Source of the DNA: Phoronis australis
Lineage: Eukaryota > Phoronida > Phoronidae
Direction: 5' to 3'
Assembly: GCA_002633005.1 (NCBI GenBank)
Contig: NMRA01000012.1
Coordinates: forward strand, 1,708,109-1,772,108
DNA: 64,000 bases
Program-made: the position numbers and the translations under genes
In this document: positions 23,801 through 32,165 of the stretch, piece by piece
Layout of the letters: the number at the start of each line of letters is the position of its first letter
Position numbering within the stretch: position 1 is the first letter of the stretch
Notes under the pieces: model-generated
What the model was told of the DNA's origin: nothing
Databases searched by the model: none
What the model saw: only the letters and a program-made list of their open reading frames with translations

Positions 23801-26115
23801 GGCATGAACTTCACTCACAACATCGTACATCTCGTGAAAAGCTTGAGATCTATTGTTTTGGGACAAAATCAGACGCAAGATGGCATTGAGACAGCTGTGT
23901 TTTAATAAATGCTTTGGGTACTGTAGCTCCAGTCCTTAAAGGAAACCTTCTGAAATTATGTACATTTAGATAAAACTACTCGAGGAATATCTGATGTGTG
24001 TCTTCGGTTTCTTGCTATGAGTCACTGTAGACAAATTCCTCAATGCATTTTTAAGTTATCATATAATTACATTAGTGTCATTACAAACCCGCATTTCCAT
24101 CAAAGATTCAAATGACTTTCATTTAGACTACTTACCATCAAAAAATTGATGAGAAGTGGATTCCTGGTTTTCAAAAATAAACAATTAGTCATAACGTGAG
24201 ATCATAGTCAGTGCATAAAATGATCCACATTCCCCATCAGGCTGTGAATTAATTAAAACCCCGGATGTATTTTAAAGAAGCTTTCTTTTCACCTTGTCAA
24301 AAATACACTTTACCCTGCAGTGTGACACTAGCTCATAATTTTGTCAGGGCTTCCAAATTCCGATGCCTGAATTTATAAATCAAACAAAATTAAGCCGGTA
24401 CACTGCTGAATAATCTATCCCCTAGCAATAATGTTGACCGGAGAGGCTGCCACTGTGCAAGCATAGTCAGATTCTGGACGATAGACTATGCCTCTGTTGC
24501 GAAACGTGCTTCTGGTGAATCATATGAGCCTCTGGTAGCCACTCGCTAACGGCCAATTGCCTATTAGCTGAGTGGTTAGCATGCTTGCCAGTTGCTGGTA
24601 TATCGGGGTCGCTGGTTCAATTCCCAGGTTGGGTAATCTCGGCATTTACAACAATAGGTAACTTTCTGTATGGGCACGCTTTAGAGTAATGAGCACGAAA
24701 GTGACTTCCCATTGACCCCGATTTGGTAGACAGAAATTCAATTCCTACACAGTGGTTCATGAAAATAAAAGCAGAGGAATAAAGTCCACTGTCATCTCAT
24801 TCCATTTGTTGTTTGGTTAGTTAAAGTTCACTATTTTATTTAAGCTTTTTGACACCTGCTGGAATCGAAATTCTCCCGCTTTATCAGTGACAGCCACGGG
24901 CTTTGTCGCAGATTCATCATAGTGGAAAATGTACGGAACAGGATGTCCTTGTTCATCTCAGTTGGTACTTCAAATGGTCTGCTCTTTTTCGAAAAGCACT
25001 GGTACACCTCACTTTACAATAGTGGCGCTTCGTCTGCATGATAATAGCAGGAAAGGTTTTAAAATGCTGTTCAGACGAGTAGGTTGAAACCTCCCGTCTG
25101 GATTACATGTGATCTGTAGGTGGCGCTGAATGCCTGTCCACTAAAGACCTGATCGCCGTCTGGCAGATTAGTGAATTTCAATATGGCGCGGCTATTTCGA
25201 AAGTTAGCTGTTGGCGTAGTAGGCTCCTCGAACGGCACGTTTGGTGGCAGTCATCCTAGACCAGGAGTAGAGGACACTAATGTGAGACAATCATGTGTTC
25301 ACTTGCAGGTGCCATGCTTATTCCATAGGAAAGGGGAAATGTTGTGATGAGAAACATGCTTACGGTGAAACATACTAGTATGGGTCTCTGTTAGACACTC
25401 TCTAATAGGAATTTGCCTATTAGCTGAATGGTTAGCACGCTTGCCGATTTTAACAGGGTGGCTGATTTGATTCCAAGACCCAAGTCGGGTAATCTCGACA
25501 ATCACCACACCTTCGTGGCTGAAGACATCGGCCAAAGCGTCTTACTGCACAGCACTCAGTCGCATGTACCTATACTGGTTCACATGAGTTAGCTAGCAGC
25601 TCCAATGGCTGAAATGCTACAGCTTATTAGCCAGACAGATGAGCAGTCCACAAAGCCTAGGTCAGCTAGTTGGTGTAATTTTTGCCAGCAGTTTGTTTCC
25701 TCTGCCGCCTGGCTACAAAATTGGTAGAGAAAACACCACTTGTCTTGTGGAATAATGGCAGCGGCAGTTTTTGGGTGACTCAACCCACCAACAAAAGTGA
25801 CAATTGTAACCCTTCACATGACTGTTTTTTGTTACCAGCAGCGAAAACGCTAGCATTCTCGCTAGTTTGTGAACGGGCTAACCTACAAAATCCACTTGCG
25901 CTGACTGTATGCATTGCCTACTATACAATACAGTCAGACAGTGACTAGGTACACCAACAGGCACCGCGTGTATAGTAAGTAAAACTCACAATAAATAAGC
26001 CCTCGTGGAATCTAGTGAATGTTGGCCGATCATCGATGACTCCGTGGTGTAGCAAAAAAAAAAGAAAGTTAGACACATGACTTACTAAAGCTCTGATTTC
26101 ATCAGTCGTTGTCAT
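2773..26115 (-). CDS. ROGDI: ROGDI homologue, complete 11-exon gene
   Basis: Coding exons in transcript order: 26115-26086, 19352-19281, 17984-17948, 11754-11706, 9890-9833, 6808-6719, 6336-6241, 5652-5554, 5004-4873, 3980-3897, 2811-2773. They total 786 nt, 261 residues plus stop. Every intron is GT-AG and all ten phase joins agree. Human ROGDI is 287 residues, and similarity is clear along the length, for example RWLLKEEVH near the start, DKPWKLQQVQDAGNH in the middle and ETCQQLKDK near the end. The family is a cytoplasmic partner of DMXL and WDR7 in the rabconnectin-3 (RAVE-like) assembly that regulates V-ATPase and synaptic vesicle acidification; this role is inferred from the family. A 23-residue loop or so present in vertebrate ROGDI before the VEC motif is absent here. 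Several introns carry transposon remains. The reading frame is intact, so the gene looks functional. Confidence 0.9.
3413..3701. mobile_element. foldback (long inverted repeat) element in ROGDI intron 10
   Basis: Two imperfect arms of roughly 125 bases are reverse complements of each other around a short A-rich centre near 3546-3571. Both arms read GTGTAAAACAGA, then CCTTTAAAACAGGAATCCTG further in, when the right arm is reversed. The outer ends read AGGGTGTTTCATC and, reversed, AGGGCGTTCCATC. There is no coding capacity. A foldback or MITE-type element is the likely identity. Confidence 0.75.
3897..3980 (-). CDS. ROGDI: ROGDI coding exon 10
   Basis: Encodes residues 222-249, phase 0 at both ends. 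VECSVPWFNEVIILFT and ETCQQLKDK match human VECVIPWLNDALVFFT and QLCQQLKDK. Acceptor is CTGTTCCAG and donor GTACGT. Confidence 0.95.
3981..4872. other. ROGDI intron 9, no gene
   Basis: No exon is needed here because exons 9 and 10 align contiguously. Two related segments, near 4085-4125 and 4492-4532, share GCGACCTCAGAT followed by a TTTGGC-A/G-AC block, so a small diverged direct duplication is present. Confidence 0.5.
4873..5004 (-). CDS. ROGDI: ROGDI coding exon 9
   Basis: Encodes residues 178-221, phase 0 at both ends. LSPALPQDYVVSFYI and KLVMALYHIH match human APALPSDLLVNVYI and KLCLTVYQLH. The exon closes with QQRKLEMRDRSQ, which aligns directly with human SQRLEVSHVHK, so the vertebrate loop between these blocks is absent rather than lost in a missing exon. 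Confidence 0.94.
5554..5652 (-). CDS. ROGDI: ROGDI coding exon 8
   Basis: Encodes residues 145-177, phase 0 at both ends. LVDSVMDSLHKGRTCLILP aligns with human LMDAVMLQLTRARNRLTTP. Acceptor is TTTATTTCAG and donor GTAAGT. Confidence 0.92.
6241..6336 (-). CDS. ROGDI: ROGDI coding exon 7
   Basis: Encodes residues 113-144, phase 0 at both ends. VQDAGNHLLSAM aligns with human IQDARNHVSQAI, and ESYSFKSRNEV with QSYQFKTGAEV. Donor is GTGAGT. Confidence 0.94.
6719..6808 (-). CDS. ROGDI: ROGDI coding exon 6
   Basis: Encodes residues 83-112, phase 0 at both ends. It opens with DIQLKV (human DVNLKM) and closes with DKPWKLQQ (human DKQWKLQQ). Acceptor is TTTTTTGTTTCAG and donor GTGTGT. Confidence 0.93.
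6975..8154 (+). mobile_element. mariner (D34D) element, dead, in ROGDI intron 5
   Basis: The right terminal repeat is intact at about 8114-8152 and ends ACTTACTGAACGACCCTCG before a TA dinucleotide; on the minus strand it reads the usual GAGGGTCGTTCAGTAAGT of mariners. No matching left terminal repeat is visible, so the left end is lost or badly decayed. The transposase runs on the plus strand, opposite to ROGDI. Left boundary is approximate. Confidence 0.88.
7062..8086 (+). pseudogene. mariner transposase pseudogene, catalytic Asp lost
   Basis: A start-like MSRHKVLG at 7062 is followed by frame breaks. From 7262 one frame runs through to 8086 apart from a TAA at 7787-7789. The family cut-and-paste DDE nuclease should have three acidic residues. 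The first is seen at 7508-7510 (QDETWVHHFD) and the third at 7895-7897 (YSPDLAPSDFYLF). The second, in the expected DNAPAH block, is AAC (Asn) at 7790-7792, directly after the stop. Thirty-four residues separate positions two and three, as in mariner D34D enzymes. The helix-turn-helix half (VQHLANTVGISTESVSKIL) is still readable. The protein cannot be active. Confidence 0.93.
8155..9832. other. remainder of ROGDI intron 5
   Basis: AT-rich, no gene. A short array of about 20-base units built on TATAAC-AGATACTGTCT lies at 9553-9612. Confidence 0.5.
9553..9612. repeat. short tandem array, units of 21, 21 and 18 bases
   Basis: Three adjoining units begin TATAACAAGATACC, TATAACCAGATACT and TATAAGATACTA. 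Each unit carries a partial dyad, such as ACAAGA...TCTTGT in the first. Confidence 0.6.
9833..9890 (-). CDS. ROGDI: ROGDI coding exon 5
   Basis: Encodes residues 64-82, GAQNIKCMVTLLGDNICEA, aligning with human TDQVKGVLTLQGDALSQA. The acceptor follows TATATTTTCAG and the donor is GTAAGT. The first base completes codon 63, split from exon 4. Confidence 0.88.
9891..11705. other. ROGDI intron 4
   Basis: Holds the 45-base minisatellite at 11339 and, near 11150-11240, a GC-richer patch after GGGAGCCGTGACACAATC that resembles a transposon end. No coding region recognised. Confidence 0.45.
11339..11488. repeat. 45-base minisatellite, 3.3 copies, built from 15-base subunits
   Basis: Units start at 11339, 11384, 11429 and a partial one at 11474, each opening GTGAATCAAGAG. 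Each 45-base unit is three related 15-mers: GTGAATCAAGAGTTG, ACTGAATCAAAATAT and GTGAACCAAGGAGAT. Since 15 is a multiple of three, the plus strand stays open as a repeat peptide (NQELTESKYVNQGDV), but it has no start context or partners. Confidence 0.9.
11706..11754 (-). CDS. ROGDI: ROGDI coding exon 4
   Basis: Encodes residues 48-62, SNDLVKPERFLLSSN, with split codons at both ends (2 nt in, 2 nt out). It aligns with human TEGPAKQENFILGS. Acceptor is CATTTCAG and donor GTAAGT. Confidence 0.83.
16978..17088. repeat. 26-base minisatellite, 4.2 copies
   Basis: Units start at 16978, 17004, 17030, 17056 and 17082, each opening GTGAACAAAGGTTTAGCC. Copies are almost identical, with one A/T difference in the fourth, which suggests recent expansion. 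Confidence 0.93.
17553..17945. mobile_element. MITE-like inverted-repeat element abutting ROGDI exon 3
   Basis: The ends read CAGTGTCGTTTACAC and, reversed, AAGTCCCGTTTAGAC. Inside them ACTGACACAGAGCAAATTGA near 17592 recurs reverse-complemented near 17900-17925. No coding capacity. The shared core AAACTGGAGCAAGGCGGAA at 17706 is found again at 19026. Confidence 0.6.
17948..17984 (-). CDS. ROGDI: ROGDI coding exon 3 (37-nt micro-exon)
   Basis: Encodes residues 35-46 (ECCRRFPVHTHS) plus one base of Gly47. The acceptor is TTTTTCAG and the donor GTAAGT. Only this phase (0 in, +1 out) joins exon 2 to exon 4. RRF aligns with human LRF. The MITE-like element at 17553-17945 reaches into the donor hexamer itself. 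Confidence 0.8.
18950..19262. mobile_element. second, diverged copy of the MITE-like element
   Basis: Shares the core (AAACCTGGGGCAAGGCGGAA at 19026), an internal AAACGGGT-type block and GTGTGTGGACG boundaries with the copy at 17553-17945. Edges are uncertain. It ends close to the donor of ROGDI exon 2. Confidence 0.5.
19281..19352 (-). CDS. ROGDI: ROGDI coding exon 2
   Basis: Encodes residues 11-34, including EYRWLLKEEVHHTLKEV, a close match to human EFRWLLHDEVHAVLKQL. Acceptor is CTTCAG and donor GTAGGT, phase 0 at both ends. A MITE-like element ends only about 15-20 bases past the donor. Confidence 0.88.
20084..20637. repeat. pair of ~62-base direct repeats 490 bases apart, possible LTR remnant
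   Basis: Copy A (20084-20144) and copy B (20571-20637) share ACCACTGTTCTTTGTTTATT, then CTAGCAGTT and GGAGC. Copy B is preceded by purine-rich GAGAGGGAAGATG and begins TGTTATATTACGACC, like a polypurine tract and LTR start. No coding remains lie between them. Confidence 0.45.
21471..21735. repeat. diverged duplication, copy 1
   Basis: Matches 23404-23698 in the same orientation across GTGAAAACAAAAAAT, ACTGGACAC, TTAAAAACATTTGGC and ACAGAGATAAGGAATTA, in that order. Confidence 0.75.
22248..22425. repeat. dispersed repeat, copy 1
   Basis: Shares CTGTTAACAGCAAAAATGACTA, then AAATTCTAA, then GAATTCC and TCATTTTGT in order with 61346-61512 inside a TAOK intron. The middle is diverged. Confidence 0.55.
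23404..23698. repeat. diverged duplication, copy 2
   Basis: Second copy of 21471-21735, about 1.93-1.96 kb away. It has an extra stretch near 23460-23490 after the AAAATACTGCAAATA block. Confidence 0.75.
24500..24700 (+). repeat. tRNA-derived SINE-like copy 1
   Basis: A-box-like TAGCTGAGTGGTTAGC at 24565-24580 and B-box-like GGTTCAATTCC at 24614-24624 sit 34 bases apart, followed by GGGTAATCTCGGCA. The same arrangement recurs at 25340. It does not fold into a full cloverleaf, so it is not a tRNA gene. Confidence 0.65.
25340..25530 (+). repeat. tRNA-derived SINE-like copy 2
   Basis: A-box-like TAGCTGAATGGTTAGC at 25421-25436 and decayed B-box GATTTGATTCC at 25464-25474, followed by GGGTAATCTCGACA. 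Similarity to copy 1 begins upstream of the A box, at GAAAC-TGCTT, so the element carries a 5' extension. Confidence 0.6.
26086..26115 (-). CDS. ROGDI: ROGDI coding exon 1 (start codon)
   Basis: Encodes residues 1-10, MTTTDEIRAL, ending at a strong donor GTAAGT in phase 0. It joins to KQEYRWLL in exon 2, matching the spacing of the human N-terminus, where a similar short run ends in AVL before EEEFRWLL. The ATG has a purine at -3. The exon is so short that its identity rests on phase, donor and alignment position together. Confidence 0.72.
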
Positions 26116-28439
26116 CCTCTACTTTCCTTCTTCATGTTGTGTGTGGACAACTGACCCATTTCGTTGAGGTCACCCGTATGTATTGACGCAACTGACATCT
26201 ACTGAGCAAAGGCAGTCTTCATCAATGAGATAAATATAGCTCACTGGTCTTCACAATGGCTTTCGTACCGAGGCAGGTGCAGCCAGAGCCAGGGTCATGG
26301 CGGGAGGGAGCCGATCCTAGAGTCTGAAAATCGATATATTTCTGTTCATCCAGGCATTTGAAAGTAGTCGGTGAGCAGGGAGCTCGATCCCTACCCCGGT
26401 GCCCTTATGCCCTGACGCTGTGGGGTTTTACCGCCTCAGCTCAACAAGCATTGGACCCATTCATTGGACTTCAAAAGACAGTAAATCACCGAGCCTACCG
26501 AAAACACGATTTCGAGGACATTAAATTTCTTCAAGCGTAATTAGTTAAAGTTCGTAATTACTCATGTAAGCTCGTGAATCAATTTAATTATCGGGTACAA
26601 ATGTCTAGCATTAGAACTTTTTAAACTTTCCGCCCACCATCATGATGTAGGCCCATGTCAGGCCTCCACTGAGATTGCTTCGAACTGCGCCAATCCTATA
26701 ACTTCTTGGAACAAAATGCCTTACCCAGTCTCGAGATTTCGTTCATCTACTTACGGCCTAAACTCCATACGTAATCGAAGTGTCTCCGTATGGGGAACGA
26801 ATTGTCTGAATCAATCTGTTGCAATGACCTGTCAAAATTAAATAGGCCTACATGGTCTCGACTTTTGTCGAGAGTGCCAGGACTATGTCCAGTGTGTCCT
26901 GTCTTTTGCTATATGTTGGCAATCATCAATTAGAGTTTTGACTATGCTTATTTACATATATAGTTACTTAAATTCTGTATAGTCTATATTCTTCTATACC
27001 TGTCTAGCTGTGAAGTCTACCAAATGACATGCATCTGGAGAATTTCTCGCTTACACTGGTCACCCGACCGCTCAGATTCCCTTAGCCCCAGACAACTTTT
27101 ATGATGCCTACTCAACACGCCCTTTGTATTGATGTAGATCTGAGCTAATGAAGCGGAAAAGTAACAGCTAGCATCACTGTCTCAACAATGGTTGTTGTTA
27201 GAAACCCCTATTTGGTTTCCTCTGACATTTGCAGAGTTACAGCTAGCCTGCAACTCTGGAGAGTAGTTTTAACTTGGTACATTATAAATATTACAAAATT
27301 ACTAAAAAGGTTAACTTGTGTTTATCTTCACAAAGGGCCACTTCCCAAAGGAACGATATGTCATGTTCATATTGGTTTTCTTTATTTAATTTTTAATGCT
27401 TCTGCCCACTTGTTTTTTTTTTACCGGGAACTGGTTGATAACTTTTTATCTAAGTTTTAAATCTGAAGTACCAAGACAGTAGTAGATTTTGATCGCCAGC
27501 GAAACTTAATTAATTATGTTCATTAATTGTGATCACATCCCTGAACTTCCACATTACAGGTGCACTAAACATTTCATTAAAGTTTAATCTTCATTAGAAC
27601 TCAAATCATAAAGTATATACAAAAGTGCAAATATGGTGATAACCAAGACTTGAATCTCTGGACAACATGATTTTGGTGGCACTGACTATATAACTATTCT
27701 AGCTCTGTGCAGTAATAAAAAACTTACAAGTGGGCACACAAGTTTCCTGGTCAAAAATCGGGTTAATCGAAATTGAAAGAATATTAAAAAAAATGAATCC
27801 ATGTGATATTGTTAACTCTCATCAGCGTTTGTATATCCACCGAGTTCATCAATACGCGCAGTAGTTTATCTTCTATCGAATCAATGGTTGTAGTTTTTGG
27901 ATTATTAATTCATCGATTTTTAAAAATCGAAAAGCGTACTTGGTTGGGTTTTTTTTCAGCTGAATGTCGCCGTGGTGTTAGTTTTTAACGAAAATTAGTG
28001 GTTAATACATTTTGAAAATTCGCCATCAGTGTACAGTCCGAGATGTTTAGAACAGTTTATGGTCGGGTCTTGCTCGTATCGGGCAATGCGGTCATCACAA
28101 CTGTACCTGACTCCGTTGCCGCGCTCTCTTTGATCCTGGTAAAAGCCGCTCAGAAGGATGAGCGGTGAAAATTCCCGTATATCTTTAGAAATGTGTGACT
28201 TCCTTGTACTTCCGTGTAGGCGTAGTTTTCACGGTATGGTATATTTATCGGTACAGCACTCCTGTGCTGTTTTCTTTTCGCTGTCAGATATCTCACCCAC
28301 ACTGGATTTAAAATAAGTGTTTTACTTCCTTCCTTACTTATTTAATTAATTAATTTACATTTCGAAATACCAGCGTAATTTTGTGGTGCCATGATCAATT
28401 TACAGTCGTCATTGCGAAAATAAGAATTATGGGCGTTCT

Positions 28440-28560
28440 TTTTCCCAAGGCCTCTGGGCGGCCGGCTATTGCCTGGGGTGTGTGCCCAGGCACGTACCCC
28501 CAATAAATTACAGGTCTCAGGATCAGGCGCAGGGCGGGGGCAAGGGGCAGTCGAAGTAGA
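28440..28560. mobile_element. GC-rich transposon-end-like patch
   Basis: A G/C-rich patch in AT-rich surroundings (CTGGGCGGCCGGC, GGGTGTGTGCCCAGGCACGTA). It resembles the 3' ends of decayed elements in marine invertebrate genomes. Family not recognised. Confidence 0.35.
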
Positions 28561-28776
28561 AAAAGCATTACGACAGAATGTCGAAGAAATTTATAAAAAA
28601 ACATTTGTCAACTACCCCGGTTGACAGCTGGATTTAATCTTTGCGGGGGGTCTGGTCACGGTCAGGGTGCCCATGGAGTATAGAACGTCTAGATGCCCTT
28701 GACTTTGAAGCGTGGTCTTAATCATACATACTAAGAAAAGAATTGAGTTTATTGCAGACACTGCATTTCTGCAGGG

Positions 28777-28858
28777 GCATGGTCGGCGCACCATATAGGG
28801 GACTGGCGGCCCTATAGCCCACCCCCGGCACTCTTTTCAGAGCTGTGCCGCCCATGAG
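28777..28858. mobile_element. short inverted-repeat element, relative of 29865-29937 in reverse
   Basis: Reversed, it begins CATGGGCGGCACAGCTCTGAAA and ends near GGTGCGCCGACCATGC, matching the plan of the element at 29865. It contains CGGCGCACCATATAGGGG and GGCCCTATAGCCC. Confidence 0.55.
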
Positions 28859-29864
28859 GGATCCCTCTGTTTAGTTATAGGAATAATACAGTCATCTGTT
28901 GCTCTCTTTCTTCATTCGTTTTTCTTTTTCTTTGAAATTGTATACCACTTCATATAATCTCACGCCGGATGTACAGTAGGGGGCCAGATGAGCATCAACT
29001 ATTGTTCATTTCCTGTTTTTTGAAATTATATCACATTCTTTCATATTTATAGGGACCCCACAACTTAAAAGTGGCCTGTTGAACAGTTGGCAAAGACAAT
29101 GATTTTGCTGTTTTATCCTTTCTTCTGAATGGGCATCGTACGCACGAAGTGCTCAATTAAGTATTGTGCGTTTCCGTTGTGCCGTTGATAATAGAGCCCG
29201 CCATCAAGTTTCACAATGACGTCAACCACTGCATAACAATTGAAAAGCACAAGTAGACATTAGTAGTTGTGACTTAATTCAATTTTGAATTGATCAATTT
29301 GAGAAGACAGATCTGGTCTCAGGTGATTCCCATCAGCTAAGCTTATAGAACAGTTCTAACCATCGCCATCGAACAAAATGCAGCGAGGTAATCGTGATTT
29401 GGAAATTAGCAGGCTTTTGAGAAGGCTAAACTATGCATTCTTGCGTGACGCTGTTTGAGCTAAAATAGCTAAAAAAACGAAGTCGTCGACCTCTTAATAA
29501 ACTTTTCTTCTTAGTTCATAACATGGGCTTTAGGTAGGGTACAAGTGTAGGCGCTGTTGTCTTCTGCCGATTAGTTCGCGATGACCTCCAAAGTGTACCA
29601 AATTGCGTTCAGGCTGTGCTTGCGTTATGTACCACGTTCTTCTTATCCATAAATAATAAGCGATGTAGGTTTTCTAAATAAGAATATTTTTATAGTGTCA
29701 ATAGTCTGAACATTTGTATGGATAAAATGTAAACAAGTAATAACGGTAAATTGGAGCTGGTTCCTTGTCACTATTGCCATATCATTTCATGTATGAGCAG
29801 ATGCTGACATAGTCAGTTGACAGAAGGCAACACTCCCCAAAATATCATTACACCCTCTTTAATG

Positions 29865-29937
29865 CATGGGCAGCGCAGCACTGAAATAAGGGGGCGCACC
29901 ATAGGGGGCTATAGCCCCCTATGGTGCGCCACCCATG
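29865..29937. mobile_element. palindromic mini-element with a perfect 38-base palindrome
   Basis: Bounded by CATGGG and CCCATG. At 29893-29930 there is a perfect 38-base palindrome centred on GGGGCTATAGCCCC with arms GGCGCACCATAG and CTATGGTGCGCC. No coding capacity. Confidence 0.8.
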
Positions 29938-31002
29938 TAATGTGGCAGTATTTACTATACTGTACTGCGCGTCAGCAAGGACATTTGTCTCACAGTTGCA
30001 TACTGTTGCAGCGCTAAATATTATTATACAATGCAGTCCGTAGCCAACATTGAGCGGGTGTGGTTCGAATTTCTACAACGGTATATTTTTGATATTTTGC
30101 AAACGTCGCTACTGTTCAAGTTTTCGGTAAGACCTTTGACGCAGCTTAATTAGGGGGAAGGAAAATCTCATTATACACGACGATGACTCTCAGCTCTATG
30201 TTCCTTAGATGAGACAGAACTTGTAATACCAGACGAGGATTCTGTAACGGTAGCGCTCGTAAAAAACGGGACACAAATTCGGATATAATGTGGTCCAGCA
30301 AGAGAACGTTCTCGCGTTACCTCCTGCCAAAATTTCAAATCAGGCATGCTTAAATGCGCGATTACGCCATATACTCGGGGCGGAAATATGAAGTTAAGTC
30401 GGAGAATGACTTGACGAAATTGTGTATAGTGCTTGTATTTTTGAGCGTTACTAAAGTTTCTTACACCGCTGGAAATAGGAACAGCCCACTAAGATTCACT
30501 TCTCTGAAGGTTCACTGCTCAGAAAATATTTAAACTTTCGGACTCGGGTGAAATTTTAATACTTTTACATGCAAAAATAAACGATACTTAGGTTATTAAA
30601 TGCACCTATCTTGAAAAAAAACGCCCGAGTACTGAAACACTGTTTGGAATTCATGTACGTAGACAGTGACCACCGTCTAGATGGCCAGGTACAACCAGGA
30701 GACGGTGGTTACCGACTGGCTAATGTGCACGTGAAATTGCCCGCATGTCTTAACACGGAAAAATGGGGCGCATTTGCATTTTTACTATAAAATACGAATG
30801 TTAATGAATTATCAACCACGACATATTCATCAAATGCATGTCAACATCTCATTGCAGCGCGACTGAAAAGTTTGGGGCCGCTGTGCCTCAACCTCACCCT
30901 AGGAACCACGCACATGACCGGGCCGAAACTAAAAGTAGATAATGGGCCACCCTGTCCCTGCCAGTCTTCACGAAGTCAGTCTTCTTAAATTTAAAACCGC
31001 CG

Positions 31003-31145
31003 NNNNNNNNNNNNNNNNNNNNNNNNNNNNNNNNNNNNNNNNNNNNNNNNNNNNNNNNNNNNNNNNNNNNNNNNNNNNNNNNNNNNNNNNNNNNNNNNNN
31101 NNNNNNNNNNNNNNNNNNNNNNNNNNNNNNNNNNNNNNNNNNNNN
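31003..31145. other. assembly gap of 143 N
   Basis: A run of N. Single Ns also stand at 41558 (before a run of 14 C) and 62716 (at the edge of a direct repeat). Open frames that cross the gap are not evidence of genes. Confidence 1.
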
Positions 31146-31185
31146 CCCCCTCCCTTACGGTATCCTAGATCCGCCACTGCCCGGA
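31146..31185. mobile_element. transposon 3'-end phrase next to the gap
   Basis: CCCCCTCCC then TATCCTAGATCCGCCACTG. Nearly the same phrase, TATTCTAGATCCGCCACTG, stands at 8-26. The element itself is probably what the N gap hides. Confidence 0.5.
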
Positions 31186-31237
31186 CCCCCGAGCTGTTGT
31201 CCCTGGCATGCTTGAAAAGGGTTGGGAGCAGACAATC

Positions 31238-31350
31238 AGAGTAGTGAACTGTGGAGTTCTGGATTTCTAAATTAGGGAAATTCGGAGTAGTTAATTTTCG
31301 AAGGCAGTATCGAACCTTCGGAGTAGTGGACCTTGACGGAGTAGTGAACC
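31238..31350. repeat. degenerate short repeats on GGAGTAGTGAACCTTCGGA
   Basis: Four or five imperfect copies of a 16-24 base motif (AGAGTAGTGAACTGTGGA, CGGAGTAGTTAATTTTCGAA, CGGAGTAGTGGACCTTGA, CGGAGTAGTGAACCTTCGGA). Another isolated copy, CGGAGTAGTGAATG, is near 44642. Confidence 0.55.
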
Positions 31351-32104
31351 TTCGGAACAGTGACGTATAACCTTGGAAATGTTTCCCATAATGTTTGTTG
31401 CTAGTATAAGTCTGCGGCTGCGGGGTTCGTTGTGCAACATTGACACTGATTGACAAGAGAAGACTTTCTTCGTTGACGAAAGTTGAGGTCTAGACCTACT
31501 TTTCCCTAACAAAATGAGTAGTTTTTGAGCACGACGGAGGACTGTGAACTTACAGTCAGCATGTACTGAATTTAAAAGAAACGCACACACGTGATGTACA
31601 CGGATGAGTCAATCCACCAATCCGGTCACAACCAAAGTGGACAATGGATGAACAATATAATTATTTGCATATTCGACGATCACTTTCAATTCAAAATTTG
31701 AAAATGCCTGCACTTAACCGTGCCATGCTAGCAATTAAACCAAATTAACAGGAGCCACCACGTGCGTTCAATGCTGATAAATAACATAAAGCCTCCTCTT
31801 ATCGTCTGCTTGATCCTGTCCTCTACACAAACACCACTCGGGCAAAGTTGGCCGGGTACGGCCCGACACCACATGACTAAGCGCTTTGAATCAGAGATTA
31901 AAAAATGGACGATCGCCGCACGCAAATAAAAAGTTCATGTTCAATCATCGTTTCGTCCATTCATTGGACATCATCAGGATAATTATTTACAAAGGACAGC
32001 AAGTGCCAAAATACAGTTATCATTGTGGTTAGTACTACCAGCAGCTGCAACAATTTTGTTGTTGTCCACCTACATTCTTATATAAAAATATCTTTCAACG
32101 GAAA

Positions 32105-32165
32105 TGCGGGGGGAGGAGAGCTTGATCGAACCCTCCGAACCTCCCCTGGCTAAGGGCCTGCAATG
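32105..32165. mobile_element. GC-rich transposon-end-like patch
   Basis: GCGGGGGGAGGAGAGC followed by GAACCCTCCGAACCTCCCC, similar in character to the patch at 51805-51870. Family not recognised. Confidence 0.3.

Larger units (their letters stand above)
19353..26085. other. ROGDI intron 1, repeat-rich
   Basis: Holds the pair of short direct repeats at 20084 and 20571, the duplicated segments at 21471 and 23404, a dispersed repeat at 22248 and two SINE-like copies at 24500 and 25340. A few short overlapping open frames on the minus strand at 22615-23042 match no family I know. Confidence 0.45.

Noticed and set aside
24565-24640. tRNA gene
   Set aside because: A and B boxes are present, but the sequence does not fold into acceptor, D and anticodon stems, and the same unit is repeated elsewhere. 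Treated as a SINE.
30942-31456. Open frames on both strands across the N gap
   Set aside because: The frames exist only because Ns contain no stop codons.
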